A DNA stretch of 64,000 nt from Magnetofaba australis IT-1 (GCF_002109495.1 NZ_LVJN01000019.1:248001-312000); one strand, 5' to 3'; numbered from the stretch's first letter, positions 25,311 to 33,669 are shown. The notes: generated by a model from the sequence alone, not told the origin. Translations and numbers: made by a program.

Positions 25311-25649
25311 GGTCCGCTCCGACTCCGTTTAGATGGAAAAACACATCACCATCTTGGCCCATTGCGAGGCCGTTTGGGTAGCGGAGCGGACCATTCCATT
25401 ACACCCGCTGGGGGCGCGGCCCCCAGACCCCGCCGCCGACCAGTCGGCGGCCAATAGTCAGCGCAGACCGAAATGTGTCACGCAAACATTGCCATTTTGT
25501 GCCGTATTGGTTTCGCATGGTTATACACGATGAATTCAGATTAAGATTTTCCGGTTTGCTATCAATGCGAACCATATTCCGCCGAACAGTTGCGCAATCA
25601 TAGGGATAAAGTCTGGAATAATCTCATTGGCGCAGGAGGAGAAGTCGGC

Positions 25650-26162
25650 ATGGATCAGGATGAATTCGACGAGGAGTATCCCACTGACGCGGATCATCTG
25701 GCCGCTGTGCAACGTTACGGTTTGGCGTTGGAGTTTGTGCGGGAGCAGACGCTCGCGCTCTGTCTGGCCGCCGTGGGGCAGAACGGCTGGGCGCTGGAGC
25801 ATGTGCGCGAGCAGACGCTGGAACTCTGTGAAGCGGCGGTGCGGCAGGATGGGCGGGCGTTGCGGTTTGTGCGCCAGCAGACGCCTGCGCTCTGTGAGGC
25901 GGCGGTGAGTCAGGATGGGCGGGCGCTGGAGGCGGTGCGCGAGCAGACGCCGGAACTGTGCTTAATCGCTGTTCAGCGCAATGGATTGGCGTTGCGTTTC
26001 GTGCGCCAGCAGACGCCAGAGCTATGCCTGGCCGCAGTGCGACAGGATGGGTTGGCGCTGGCGTTTGTCAAACAGCAGACGCCAGAGATCTGTCGCGCTG
26101 CACTGGCGCAGGATGAACGCGCCGCGCGGTTTGTGCGGGAGTCGCCCAGCAATCCGGAATAG
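25650..26162 (+). CDS. DUF4116-type tandem repeat protein
   Basis: The protein is 170 residues from ATG 25650, preceded by AGGAGGAG. After an acidic leader (MDQDEFDEEYP) it consists of seven near-perfect 22-residue repeats of the form LCEAAVRQDGRALRFVRQQT, with the last one shortened. Repeats of this kind (DUF4116) form stacked helices. Their function is unknown; protein binding is inferred. The high DNA-level similarity between repeats suggests recent expansion. It lies downstream of IS110 copy 2 and 68 bases before the flavodoxin gene. Confidence 0.75.
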   Translation: MDQDEFDEEYPTDADHLAAVQRYGLALEFVREQTLALCLAAVGQNGWALEHVREQTLELCEAAVRQDGRALRFVRQQTPALCEAAVSQDGRALEAVREQTPELCLIAVQRNGLALRFVRQQTPELCLAAVRQDGLALAFVKQQTPEICRAALAQDERAARFVRESPSNPE

Positions 26163-26230
26163 GGTTTGAGGCGGCTGGGCAAAATGCTATTTTGAAATTC
26201 AGTTTTTCTCCCCTTTCAGGAGTGTGTTTC

Positions 26231-26782
26231 ATGTCTTCCATTGGTCTGTTTTTTGGCACCGACACCGGCAGTACCCGCAAAATTGCGAAAATGATCCAAA
26301 AACGCTACCCCGACGCCATCGACAAGCCCCTCAACGTCAATCGTATCACCCCCGAGGATATGCTGGCGTATGACCGCTTGATTCTCGGTACGTCGACGTT
26401 GCGGGATGGGCGTTTGCCGGGCTTGGCCAGCACCGCGCAGATGGAGGGGTGGTTGGAGTTTCTGCCCAAGTTGGAAGCGGCCAATGCGGACTTCACCGGC
26501 AAAACCGTGGCGCTGTATGGCCTGGGGTGTCAGGAGAAGTATCCGGATACGTTCTGCAATGGCTTGGGCATTCTGCATGAGTTCATCGCCGCGCGCGGCG
26601 CCAAGTGCATCGGCCAGTGGCCCAGTGACGGCTATGTGTTCAACGAATCCAAAGCGATTGGGCCGGACGGTCAGTTTGTCGGGCTGGCCCTGGATAACGA
26701 TGTGGAGCACATGAAGACCGATGAGCGATTGAATGAATGGCTCAAGCTCATCACCCCGGAGCTGGGTTTGCCGTCTGTGTGA
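26231..26782 (+). CDS. Flavodoxin (long-chain)
   Basis: The protein is 183 residues. ATG 26231 follows CAGGAG (26217-26222). The FMN phosphate loop GTDTGSTRKIA is at residues 9-19, and TSTLRDGRLPG and YGLGCQEKYPDTFCNG correspond to the two isoalloxazine-flanking loops. The insert after the fifth strand marks the long-chain class. Small electron carrier, replacing ferredoxin for example under iron limitation or for nitrogenase. No regulatory box was recognised. A strong terminator follows. Confidence 0.92.
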   Translation: MSSIGLFFGTDTGSTRKIAKMIQKRYPDAIDKPLNVNRITPEDMLAYDRLILGTSTLRDGRLPGLASTAQMEGWLEFLPKLEAANADFTGKTVALYGLGCQEKYPDTFCNGLGILHEFIAARGAKCIGQWPSDGYVFNESKAIGPDGQFVGLALDNDVEHMKTDERLNEWLKLITPELGLPSV

Positions 26783-26801
26783 TCCACAATCCGCGCCAGC
26801 A

Positions 26802-26836
26802 AAAAAAGCCAACAGAGAGTCCCTGTTGGCTTTTTT
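26802..26836 (+). terminator. Rho-independent terminator after flavodoxin
   Basis: The stem AAAAAAGCCAACAG (26802-26815) / CTGTTGGCTTTTTT (26823-26836) is perfect, with a 7-base loop and a T-run. With A-runs on the other strand it can also terminate in reverse. Confidence 0.92.
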
Positions 26837-26856
26837 ACTGGGGATTGCACACATCC

Positions 26857-27055
26857 GCCAATATTTGCGTGACGCAGGCCGGGCTTGTGCTGACTATTGG
26901 CCGCCGACTGGTCGGCAGCGGGGTCTGGGGGCCGGCCCCCAGCAGGGTGTGGGGCAGCGCCCCACGGTGTGGTTGTTGGGAGCTCGAGGGCGCAGCCCTC
27001 GATATCTTTCATTTTCGAAATCGCTTATGTACGATTTTTACTTTCATTGATTATA
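26857..27055 (+). repeat. MITE-like element, copy R7 (left end lost)
   Basis: Head AATATTTGCGTGACG at 26861, then the GGCCGCCGACTGGTCGG stem, GGGGGCC/GGCCCCC, GGGGC/GCCCC and the tail GAGCTCGAGGGCGCAGCCC (about 26988). The right inverted end TTATAG is at 27051-27056. No left TATAG end; the flavodoxin terminator stands in its place. Confidence 0.65.
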
Positions 27056-27211
27056 GGCGTAGTATCAATATTTCAAGTGTTGTTTTCCGCATCAGGTTTT
27101 TGTTGGCTTCAGGCAAAACGGCTACCTTTTCTAAGAATTGGCGACTCATCAGAGGATGACGGCGTGCTTGGGTGGGCGTTCACAAACGATTCCGCTTGGT
27201 TTGCAAGGCAA

Positions 27212-27601
27212 ATGGGGGGTGGTGTGAAGAGGTTTCAAGTCGGTGGTCTGGGCGTGGTTTTGATCTTCGCAATGGGGGTTGGCGGCGCCATGGCGGACAA
27301 TTTTGTGGTGGCGGGCATGTCAACAGCCAATAGGTGGCAAACTTCAGTCCCTTGTGAAAAAGTGCGTTGCCCTGCAAGCCATAAATATCTTTGGCGCTAT
27401 GTGTCGTTTGGCAACAGGAAAACGTGTAGCAGCGGGGCCGCGTCTCTGTGCAGTTCGCTCAATGGCAGCGACTACGGCAAGACCCATATCGTCTATACCC
27501 TTTCGCCGGGGCAGAAGTGCCGCCAGATGAATCTGCCCTTTCTCGGTCTTATCCAGTCGCCAATGGCGCGATACGACATCTGCTCGGAGAAAATTCGCTG
27601 A
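27212..27601 (+). CDS. Small cysteine-rich exported protein of unknown function
   Basis: The protein is 129 residues from ATG 27212 (GTG 27224 is an alternative; neither has a strong ribosome binding site). A hydrophobic signal segment (VGGLGVVLIFAMGVGGAMA, cleavage before DN) is followed by a mature part of about 100 residues with six cysteines (PCEKVRCP, KTCSS, LCSS, KCRQ, DICSE), suggesting disulfides in the periplasm. No family recognised. Stands alone between a repeat element and a gene-poor stretch. Confidence 0.5.
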   Translation: MGGGVKRFQVGGLGVVLIFAMGVGGAMADNFVVAGMSTANRWQTSVPCEKVRCPASHKYLWRYVSFGNRKTCSSGAASLCSSLNGSDYGKTHIVYTLSPGQKCRQMNLPFLGLIQSPMARYDICSEKIR

Positions 27602-28453
27602 CGCTTTACATTGGCGGTCTGGTGGCACGCTTATGGAATCATCCGGGATTTTACGCTTAATGACATCATTCCTTTATCAATTGAGGAGCACCCACTTGAT
27701 AATAATAAAAAAATGGAAACTATTAGGACTGAAAGGATTTTAATTGTTGGGTTGTGCATGGCTGATTTCCCCCGTACGAAATTGAGGTTTCTCCTATGTG
27801 CTTCCGGCTGGCTGCGAGACGCCTACCGCCTATTATGTCAGACCAAAACAGATTGTGTTTCCATAAAAAATACTTTGTGACCCAGTTGTGACCAAACGCA
27901 GCCCAAACCAGACCATTTCAGACCAATTGGGCGGTTTTCACATCCATCCTCAACTCACGAAAAAGCCCAAGCCAAATCAATGGCTTGGGCTTCGCCGCTT
28001 GCGCGGAATCTTGGTGGAGGATTCGACTCCCGAAACAAACCGTCTCTGGAGAATGTTGCGCCTGCAATGGAGAGGGGTTTGACACGAGATTGGAAACCAA
28101 AAATGATGGGTCCAGAAGAAGTGAAACATGCTCGGTTAGTGATAAGATTATTATAAACAATGCTATAACACATCTTTGTGATTTACATGAAACGAACATC
28201 TTGTCATTGCAAACTGATCCCGGAACGAAAAAAGACCATAATCTGTAATCGGCAATCGAAGCGTCACTGATCACGCCGATTTCCCAGAAAAACTCTAAAT
28301 CATGGTCAGGACCAAGGTCGGTTCAGCATATTTCATCCGGGTTGATCTCTCCTGTTCATTCTCAGATGGCGTTTTTGGGTGGGGCAGGGGCGATCCGGAG
28401 CCAGACGGACCACGGAGGGATCGTCGGATCCTACTACTGGAGAAGCGGAATGG
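27602..28453. other. Gene-poor, AT-richer stretch at the boundary of the copper/sulfur region
   Basis: These 852 bases have lower GC than the surroundings and only short, unsupported frames. The notable structure is a perfect 12-bp hairpin AAGCCCAAGCCA (27963-27974) / TGGCTTGGGCTT (27981-27992). It marks the change from the repeat-rich chromosome on the left to the repeat-free block on the right. No integrase or complete tRNA was seen. Confidence 0.4.
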
Positions 28454-29134
28454 TTACTCGTTTGAGTTAAAGCCCAACTCCACAGGCAACCCAGCCAGCC
28501 GCCATTCCGGTAATCCGTCCTGAAGCCGACGCGCTTTGACGCCGCGGGCGCGGAGTTGCGCAACGGCGTCAAACGCCAGCACACACCACGGTCCCCGGCA
28601 GTAAGCCACAACCTCCTGCCCGGCGGGAAAACGGGCCAGGTTGGCTTCCAAATCCTTCAGCGGGATGTTGATCGCCCCCGGCAGGTGTCCGGCGGCGTAC
28701 TCCTCCCCGGGACGCACGTCCAGTACGGTCACCGAACCCGCCCGCGCCAACTCCAGCAGTTCCCGGGCGGGGATGGGATCCATGCCGTCCCGGCTGGTCA
28801 GATAGAGGGTGATCAGTTTTTCGATGTCGGCCACATGATCTTCGGCCAGTTCCCGCATCACCGCCAGCAGCGCCACCACACGACCGTCCGCCAACCGGTA
28901 ATGGATCCGTTGCCCCTCCCGGCGGGTTTCAACCAGCCCCGCCTGACGCAGGATCTGAAGATGCTGAGAGGTGTTGGCCACGGTGAGCTTGGATACTTGG
29001 GCCAGGGCTTCCACAGAGCGTTCGCCCTGGGCCAGGAACTCCAGCAGTTCCAGGCGATTGCCATGGGCCAGCGCTTTGCCGACCCGGGCCAACTGCTCGA
29101 AGATGAGGGATTTGAAAGGTTTCGTCGTGCCCAT
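28454..29134 (-). CDS. ArsR-family regulator fused to a rhodanese domain
   Basis: The protein is 226 residues from ATG 29134 (upstream in-frame codons lie in the operator region). Residues 10-95 are a winged helix-turn-helix (LTVANTSQHLQILRQAGLVE is the recognition part). Residues 122-226 form a rhodanese domain with LDVRPGEEYAAGHLPGAINIP and the active-site loop YCRGPWC, Cys 179, plus a second Cys 184. Such fusions are known as regulators thought to sense sulfane sulfur or thiols through the rhodanese Cys. It is transcribed away from a membrane-hydroxylase/TVP38-rhodanese pair, and matching operators lie at both starts, so it probably represses both. Confidence 0.88.
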   Translation of the reverse strand: MGTTKPFKSLIFEQLARVGKALAHGNRLELLEFLAQGERSVEALAQVSKLTVANTSQHLQILRQAGLVETRREGQRIHYRLADGRVVALLAVMRELAEDHVADIEKLITLYLTSRDGMDPIPARELLELARAGSVTVLDVRPGEEYAAGHLPGAINIPLKDLEANLARFPAGQEVVAYCRGPWCVLAFDAVAQLRARGVKARRLQDGLPEWRLAGLPVELGFNSNE

Positions 29135-29149
29135 GTTGCGTCTCAAGCT

Positions 29150-29167
29150 TTCAACTAATTTATTGAA
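29150..29167. promoter_or_regulatory. Predicted operator at the ArsR-rhodanese start
   Basis: TTCAA-N8-TTGAA inverted repeat 16 bases upstream of the regulator's start codon, with the same half-sites and 8-base spacing as the better palindrome at 29461-29488. Autoregulation inferred. Confidence 0.6.
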
Positions 29168-29460
29168 TAAATCTATCACACCCCTGGCCGGTCGCCAACC
29201 TGTTCCATCCGCTCTTGTGTCCCCTATAAACTCAGCAAAAGACGACGCAGGTTGACGTCGGACGTCGCGGGTTTCCAGGTCCGTTGAGTGGGAACCCCTG
29301 TTTTTTTGGTGGTTTGGCTCCGATGATATTGGCCCTGTGTCTGTTTTGTCCACTTGACTGAGCGACGATCTCTGTCTCTCCAAGTATCTGACATGGGTTG
29401 GCTTTCTGGCCATCCTCGGTTCCGCAAAGGATTATGACGATTGACGGCTCTTCAATCTTC

Positions 29461-29488
29461 ATGTATTCAAATGATCTATTGAATACAT
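29461..29488. promoter_or_regulatory. Predicted ArsR-type operator upstream of the hydroxylase operon
   Basis: Perfect inverted repeat of ATGTATTCAA (29461-29470) and TTGAATACAT (29479-29488) with an 8-base centre, 20 bases before the GTG start at 29508. Its size and AT-rich symmetry fit a winged-helix ArsR dimer. It would overlap the promoter. Confidence 0.75.
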
Positions 29489-29507
29489 GCCTTGAAAGGA
29501 GTGCGCC

Positions 29508-30344
29508 GTGGAGCAGATGCTGCTGGAGCAGGAGAAGTTCATCCGCCTTGGGTTTTTCTTCGGGGTATTCGCCCTGGTGGCCCTGTGGGAGCTGGCAGCG
29601 CCCCGGCGCAGGTTGACGGTTCCCAAGGCCGGACGCTGGGGCGCCAACCTGGGAATAGTGGTTTTCAATACCGTCCTGTTGCGCCTGCTCTTTCCTATGG
29701 CAGCCGTGGGTTTGGCCCTGGCCGGAGAGGAAAAGGGCTGGGGCCTGGTCAACATCCTCGAAATCCCGACGTGGCTCGCCGCCTTCATCTCCGTGGCGGT
29801 GATGGACTTCGCTATCTACCTGCAACATGTAATGGTCCACGCCGTCCCCGTCCTGTGGCGGCTGCACCGCATGCACCATGCTGATTTGGATTACGACGTC
29901 ACCACCGGAGCGCGCTTCCATCCCATCGAGATCGTCCTGTCGATGTTGATCAAACTAGCAGTGGTAATGGTCCTGGGGCCCCCCGCCGTGGCGGTCATGA
30001 TATTTGAGGTGCTGCTCAACGCCACCGCCATGTTCAACCATGGCAACATCCGCCTTCCCGAGGGGATCGACCGGGTTTTGCGCTGGTTTGTGGTCACCCC
30101 GGACATGCACCGGGTTCATCACTCGGTCCATGCGCCCCTGGCCAATTCCAACTTCGGTTTCAACCTGCCCTGGTGGGACCACCTGTTCGGCACCTACTTC
30201 GCCCAGCCGCCGGAGGGGCATGAAGAGATGGAGTTGGGTCTGGATCATTTCCGTGACCCGAAGCAGGTCAACGGCTTCATCGGCATGTTGAAGCTGCCTT
30301 TCGCCCGCCATATCGGCGAGTACGCCATCAACCGGCGGTGGTGA
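29508..30344 (+). CDS. Membrane fatty-acid hydroxylase/sterol desaturase-family protein
   Basis: The protein is 278 residues with GTG start preceded by GAAAGGA. Several membrane segments are visible (LGFFFGVFALVALWELA, LGIVVFNTVLLRLLF, VVMVLGPPAVAVMIF). The histidine clusters of the di-iron family are present: HVMVHAVPVLWRLHRMHH, ARFHPIEI, FNHGNI and DMHRVHHSV. The substrate is unknown; homologs act on lipids. Its start lies under an ArsR-type operator and it runs directly into a TVP38-rhodanese gene, so it belongs to the same sulfur-responsive unit. Confidence 0.85.
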   Translation: MEQMLLEQEKFIRLGFFFGVFALVALWELAAPRRRLTVPKAGRWGANLGIVVFNTVLLRLLFPMAAVGLALAGEEKGWGLVNILEIPTWLAAFISVAVMDFAIYLQHVMVHAVPVLWRLHRMHHADLDYDVTTGARFHPIEIVLSMLIKLAVVMVLGPPAVAVMIFEVLLNATAMFNHGNIRLPEGIDRVLRWFVVTPDMHRVHHSVHAPLANSNFGFNLPWWDHLFGTYFAQPPEGHEEMELGLDHFRDPKQVNGFIGMLKLPFARHIGEYAINRRW

Positions 30345-30346
30345 CA

Positions 30347-31324
30347 ATGGCAATGCGACAAACCCATCTGAAACGCATCGGCCTGATCGGATTGCTCGCA
30401 CTGGTGGGGATCGGTCTGTGGCAGGGGCGTTCCCTGGATCCTCAGCAGCTCATGCAATGGATTGACGGGCTCGGTCCCCTGGCTTGGCTGGCCTTCATCG
30501 TGCTCTACGCTGTGGCCACAGTCGCATTTTTACCCGGATCTCTACTCACCCTGGCGGGTGGGGCGCTGTTCGGACCGGTGCTGGGAACCTTTGTTAATTT
30601 GACGGGGGCCACTCTGGGGGCCGTCCTGGCCTTTCTGGCAGCCCGCTATCTGGGTGCGGACTGGGTGCGCGCCCGAGCTGGGGCCCGGCTAGGCGCAATT
30701 CTGGATGGCGTGGAGGCGGAAGGGTGGCGATTCGTCGCCTTTGTGCGGTTGACGCCGCTGTTTCCGTTCAACCTGCTCAACTACGCCCTTGGCCTGACTC
30801 GCATCTCGCTGTTGCCCTATCTGCTGGCCACCTGGATCTGCATGCTGCCTGGCGCGATAGCTTACACTTGGCTGGGCTATGTGGGCCGGGAGGCGGCGGC
30901 GGGAGGAGAGGATCTCATCCGGAAGGGGCTTCTGGCCATGGGGCTGCTGGTGGCTGTGGCCTTTCTGCCCCGACTGGTGAAGCGTTGGAAGGAAGGGCAG
31001 GGACCGCACTGGTCTATTGACGACCTTCATCGTCGTCGAGAGGAAGGCGAAACCATGACCCTGCTGGATGTACGCGACGCCAAGGATTTCAACGGTAAAT
31101 TGGGACATATCCCCGGCTCCCTGAACATCCCTCTACCGGAGCTGGCGGCGCGTTTGGAGGAGCTCCGCGCCGACGGCCATGCCCTGGCGGTTGTCTGCAA
31201 TACCGATAAACGCTCCGCCAAGGCAGTCCAGCAACTGCAGCGAGCCGGTCTCGATAACGCCATTCTGGTGATCGGCGGCGTTCAGGCGTGGAAGGGGCGT
31301 GGTTGGCCCCTGGAGCAGCGGTGA
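30347..31324 (+). CDS. TVP38/TMEM64 (DedA-like) membrane protein fused to a rhodanese domain
   Basis: The protein is about 325 residues from ATG 30347, two bases after the previous stop (GTG 30338 would overlap). The N-terminal membrane part contains the SNARE-associated/DedA-type motif: GGALFGPVLGTFVNLTGATLGAVLAFLAARY and FVRLTPLFPFNLLNYALG. Residues from about 225 form a cytosolic rhodanese domain: LLDVRDAKDFNGKLGHIPGSLNIP and the active loop VVCNTDKRS. Inferred role: transport or signalling linked to reactive sulfur, under the ArsR-rhodanese regulator. Confidence 0.87.
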   Translation: MAMRQTHLKRIGLIGLLALVGIGLWQGRSLDPQQLMQWIDGLGPLAWLAFIVLYAVATVAFLPGSLLTLAGGALFGPVLGTFVNLTGATLGAVLAFLAARYLGADWVRARAGARLGAILDGVEAEGWRFVAFVRLTPLFPFNLLNYALGLTRISLLPYLLATWICMLPGAIAYTWLGYVGREAAAGGEDLIRKGLLAMGLLVAVAFLPRLVKRWKEGQGPHWSIDDLHRRREEGETMTLLDVRDAKDFNGKLGHIPGSLNIPLPELAARLEELRADGHALAVVCNTDKRSAKAVQQLQRAGLDNAILVIGGVQAWKGRGWPLEQR

Positions 31325-31464
31325 CCCTCCAGGGATTTCAGATAGGCCAGCGTCGCCTTGGCGCGCCCGCCGAACTTGACCCAATCGGACTGCCGCTCAA
31401 ACACCTCGGTCTGCAGCCACACCTTGGAGAGATCGGCCAGACTCATGATCTCCATCTCCGGCAT
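31325..31464 (-). pseudogene. Remnant of a CusB-type RND periplasmic adaptor gene
   Basis: About 45 codons match the interior of CusB/CzcB-like adaptors: IMSLADLSKVWLQTEVFERQ and DWVKFGGRAKATLAYL. There is no start region, no lipoyl domain and no downstream part, and the frame is cut by the convergent TVP38-rhodanese gene. It indicates that a cus-like efflux operon once continued here and was truncated, probably when the neighbouring block joined. Confidence 0.65.
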
Positions 31465-31473
31465 TGTGGTGCG

Positions 31474-32133
31474 TTATTCATGGGTGTGACTATCCTGATG
31501 GTGATGGTTATCCGTGTGCGGCGTCTCCACCTGCTGGGGAATCGTCTCCATTTGGTTGGTCGGTAATGGCTGATGGACTGCATCATCATGATGGGGAAAG
31601 GGCATCCCGGCTTCTGTATGGTCGTGGTCAGAGCCGTGAGAATGATGAGCGGGTTGCGTTGCCTGGCCAGCCATAGCGGCCCCCCCGACGCCGTGGCGAT
31701 AGACCAAATTGCCGCCTTTGTCGGCGCCATAGCCCATGACGCCGACCAGCGCCACTAGCAACGGCGCCAGCCACTTTCGTCCGGCACCGCGCCGGAACCC
31801 TTTGAAAGCCGTCAACGCCAGCGCAACGACTGTCAGTAGCGCGGTAAAGGTCAGCATGACGTCCCTGTGATCATGCACCAGATCGTGACCAGGGGAGTCG
31901 TGGCCCAGGGTTTCCGCCGCCACCCACCCGGCGCCCGCCGCTATCAACGCGGATCCAGCCCCTAAAAACACCAACCATTGCGCCGTCAGGCGAAACCCTT
32001 CTTTGCGAGTAATTAACCAAGCCGCCTCAGAGAAAATGGCGGTCGCCACGTAGGCGATGGGAAAATGCACCACCATCGGGTGCAGTGTGACAAACAAGCC
32101 CTGTGATTCCACAAGGGGGAGCAAATCCTCCAT
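31474..32133 (-). CDS. DUF2231 membrane protein with His-rich tail
   Basis: The protein is 219 residues; ATG 32133 follows TTGGAGG. Four predicted membrane helices include LHPMVVHFPIAYVATAIFSEAAW, the DUF2231 hallmark (HPxxVHFPI). The C-terminal 60 residues are rich in His (HHSHGSDHDHTEAG, DNHHHQDSHTHE), suggesting metal binding. DUF2231 proteins often accompany heme or heavy-metal genes; the exact function is unknown. It is the last intact gene of the - strand copper set. Confidence 0.8.
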   Translation of the reverse strand: MEDLLPLVESQGLFVTLHPMVVHFPIAYVATAIFSEAAWLITRKEGFRLTAQWLVFLGAGSALIAAGAGWVAAETLGHDSPGHDLVHDHRDVMLTFTALLTVVALALTAFKGFRRGAGRKWLAPLLVALVGVMGYGADKGGNLVYRHGVGGAAMAGQATQPAHHSHGSDHDHTEAGMPFPHHDDAVHQPLPTNQMETIPQQVETPHTDNHHHQDSHTHE

Positions 32134-32223
32134 GACATACCTCCAAATCTTTATCAGTTAGTCCGCGCCGTGCGCTAACAAGTGATCTATCCCGCGCAGG
32201 CCGATTCAAACGCCCGGGGAGAG

Positions 32224-33669
32224 TCAGGCCACGGCGGGGGCGACCGTTTGACCCCGCTGTGCTCTCATCAGGTTGACGAAAGCGTCCACCAGAGCGGGAT
32301 CCCACTGGCCGCCGTCGCGTTCATTCTCAAAAATGGCCAACGCTTTCTCCTGCGGCATTCCTTTGCGGTAGACGCGGTCGCCAGTCATGGCGTCCCAGGT
32401 GTCAGCAATGCACACAATGCGCGCCAACAGGGGAATCTCTTCCCCTTTCAGCCCATCGGGATAGCCCCGCCCATCCCAGCGCTCATGGTGCCAGGCGGCG
32501 ATTTCGGCGAAGGCTTTGAAGCGTTTGAGCGGGCGCATGATGGTGGCGGTCATCATCGGATGGGATTTCATGATGGCGAACTCCTCATCCGATAACGCGC
32601 TGGGTTTGTTGAGCACGCCATCGGGAATGCCGATCTTGCCCAGGTCGTGCATCATGGCCCCGCGTTGCAACAGCTCCAGTTCCTGACCGGTGATGCCGAC
32701 CTGTTTGCCCAGTAAAGCCGAATATTTCGACACCCGGGCCGAGTGCCGGGCGGTATAGGCGTCCTTGGACTCCAGCGCCTTGGTCAGGGATTGCAGCGCT
32801 TGCAGGTAGGCCTCCTCCTCCTCCTGGATCAGGCGCTGGATGCTGTCGGCCATGTTGTCGATGGCCTGGCCGAGCAGGCCGATTTCATTGAGACTGACAT
32901 AGCGGGTGCGGTGGGTGAGATCTCCGCCTGCAATCCGTTGTGAGACTTGGCTAAAGCAGCGGATGGGCTGGATCAGACGGAAGTGGGTCACCGCCCAGAT
33001 GGCGATGAACGCCACCAACGTGAAGCCGCCGACGATCAGCAGAATGCCTTGCTCGAAGGCGTCATCGCGGCTGTCGAGCAGAGCCAGGGTTTTGACCAGG
33101 TCCAACTCCGCCTCCAGCGCGCCGACGATCCGCCCCCCTCGACGAATGGGAATCGAAAGATGGGTTTTGACGAACGCTTCGCCGGTGACCGGATCAACGC
33201 CTTGCTCCATCTCTCCCGCCATATGGGAGTAACGCCCAGACAACAGAGTCGCCATGCTCTCGTTGGCGCTCTGCATGCCGCTGCGCATCATCCCCGAGCG
33301 CGCCATATCGGTGACGCCGTCAGCGCGGATGGTCTCTCCGGCAGAGCTTACCTGAACACGCATTTCGCCTTGAGCGTCAAACAGTGTGAGAGAACGGATG
33401 ACAAAGTCGAACTCAGGGCGACTCTGTTCCTGTAGTCCCACAGAGAGCGTTGTGCTCACACGGGGCCAATTCTCCCACTCCGGCAATTCCGCCACCGACT
33501 TTTCAATCCCCCACAAATAGACCAGAGCCTGTTTTTTGGTCTGATCAAAGACCCCTTCGTGGTGGCGGTTCTCTGCGTAGCGGACGATCAGCCAGGCGCT
33601 TAATAGAATGATCGCGCCCAGCCAGCAGGTAATTTCCACCATCAAATTGAATTGAAATCGTTTCCGCAT
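32224..33669 (-). CDS. HD-GYP cyclic-di-GMP phosphodiesterase with sensor region
   Basis: The protein is 481 residues. One N-terminal membrane helix (ITCWLGAIILLSAWLIV), a periplasmic sensor of about 150 residues, a second helix (LLIVGGFTLVAFIAIWAV) and HAMP (about 235-290) precede the HD-GYP domain (about 300-470). All hallmark residues are there: HSARVSKYS, HDLGKIGIPDGVLNKP, HHERWDGRGYPDGLKGEEIP and ADTWDAMTGDR. It should hydrolyse c-di-GMP in response to an envelope signal. It lies inside the copper set, so copper or redox state is a possible signal; this is inference from position. Confidence 0.9.
   Translation of the reverse strand: MRKRFQFNLMVEITCWLGAIILLSAWLIVRYAENRHHEGVFDQTKKQALVYLWGIEKSVAELPEWENWPRVSTTLSVGLQEQSRPEFDFVIRSLTLFDAQGEMRVQVSSAGETIRADGVTDMARSGMMRSGMQSANESMATLLSGRYSHMAGEMEQGVDPVTGEAFVKTHLSIPIRRGGRIVGALEAELDLVKTLALLDSRDDAFEQGILLIVGGFTLVAFIAIWAVTHFRLIQPIRCFSQVSQRIAGGDLTHRTRYVSLNEIGLLGQAIDNMADSIQRLIQEEEEAYLQALQSLTKALESKDAYTARHSARVSKYSALLGKQVGITGQELELLQRGAMMHDLGKIGIPDGVLNKPSALSDEEFAIMKSHPMMTATIMRPLKRFKAFAEIAAWHHERWDGRGYPDGLKGEEIPLLARIVCIADTWDAMTGDRVYRKGMPQEKALAIFENERDGGQWDPALVDAFVNLMRAQRGQTVAPAVA

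Larger units (their letters stand above)
23966..25400 (-). mobile_element. IS110/IS1111-family insertion sequence, copy 2 (complete)
   Basis: 1435 bp with ends uncertain by about 3 bp. Perfect 14-bp subterminal inverted repeats lie at 23968-23981 and 25381-25394. It contains one intact transposase, a short 5' noncoding part (about 90 bp) and a long 3' noncoding part (about 300 bp), which is the layout of the IS1111 branch. It is inserted in the same hairpin arm of the repeat element as copy 1, in the same orientation relative to the repeat. Confidence 0.88.
23890..25525 (-). repeat. MITE-like element, copy R6, split by IS110 copy 2
   Basis: The tail (GATATCGAGGGCTCTGCCCTCGAGC, first part at 23903) and the head (TGTCACGCAAACATT at about 25477) lie on either side of the insertion sequence, in reverse orientation. 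The right end reads as a TATAACC-type inverted end near 25521-25525. It lacks the 71-bp units of R4. The left end is uncertain. Between 25526 and 25649 nothing else is seen. Confidence 0.6.

Noticed and set aside
26897-27211. 5' extension of the small Cys-rich protein to 234 residues
   Set aside because: The extension runs through repeat element R7 and would place the signal peptide in the middle of the protein.
28020-28050. tRNA-like 3' end (GGTGGAGGATTCGACTCCC), possible attachment site
   Set aside because: TGGTGGAGG and TTCGACTCCC point in opposite orientations, no cloverleaf can be drawn and no integrase lies nearby.
28302-28523. 73-codon + strand frame before the ArsR-rhodanese gene
   Set aside because: No ribosome binding site, no signal or domain, and it overlaps the convergent regulator gene.
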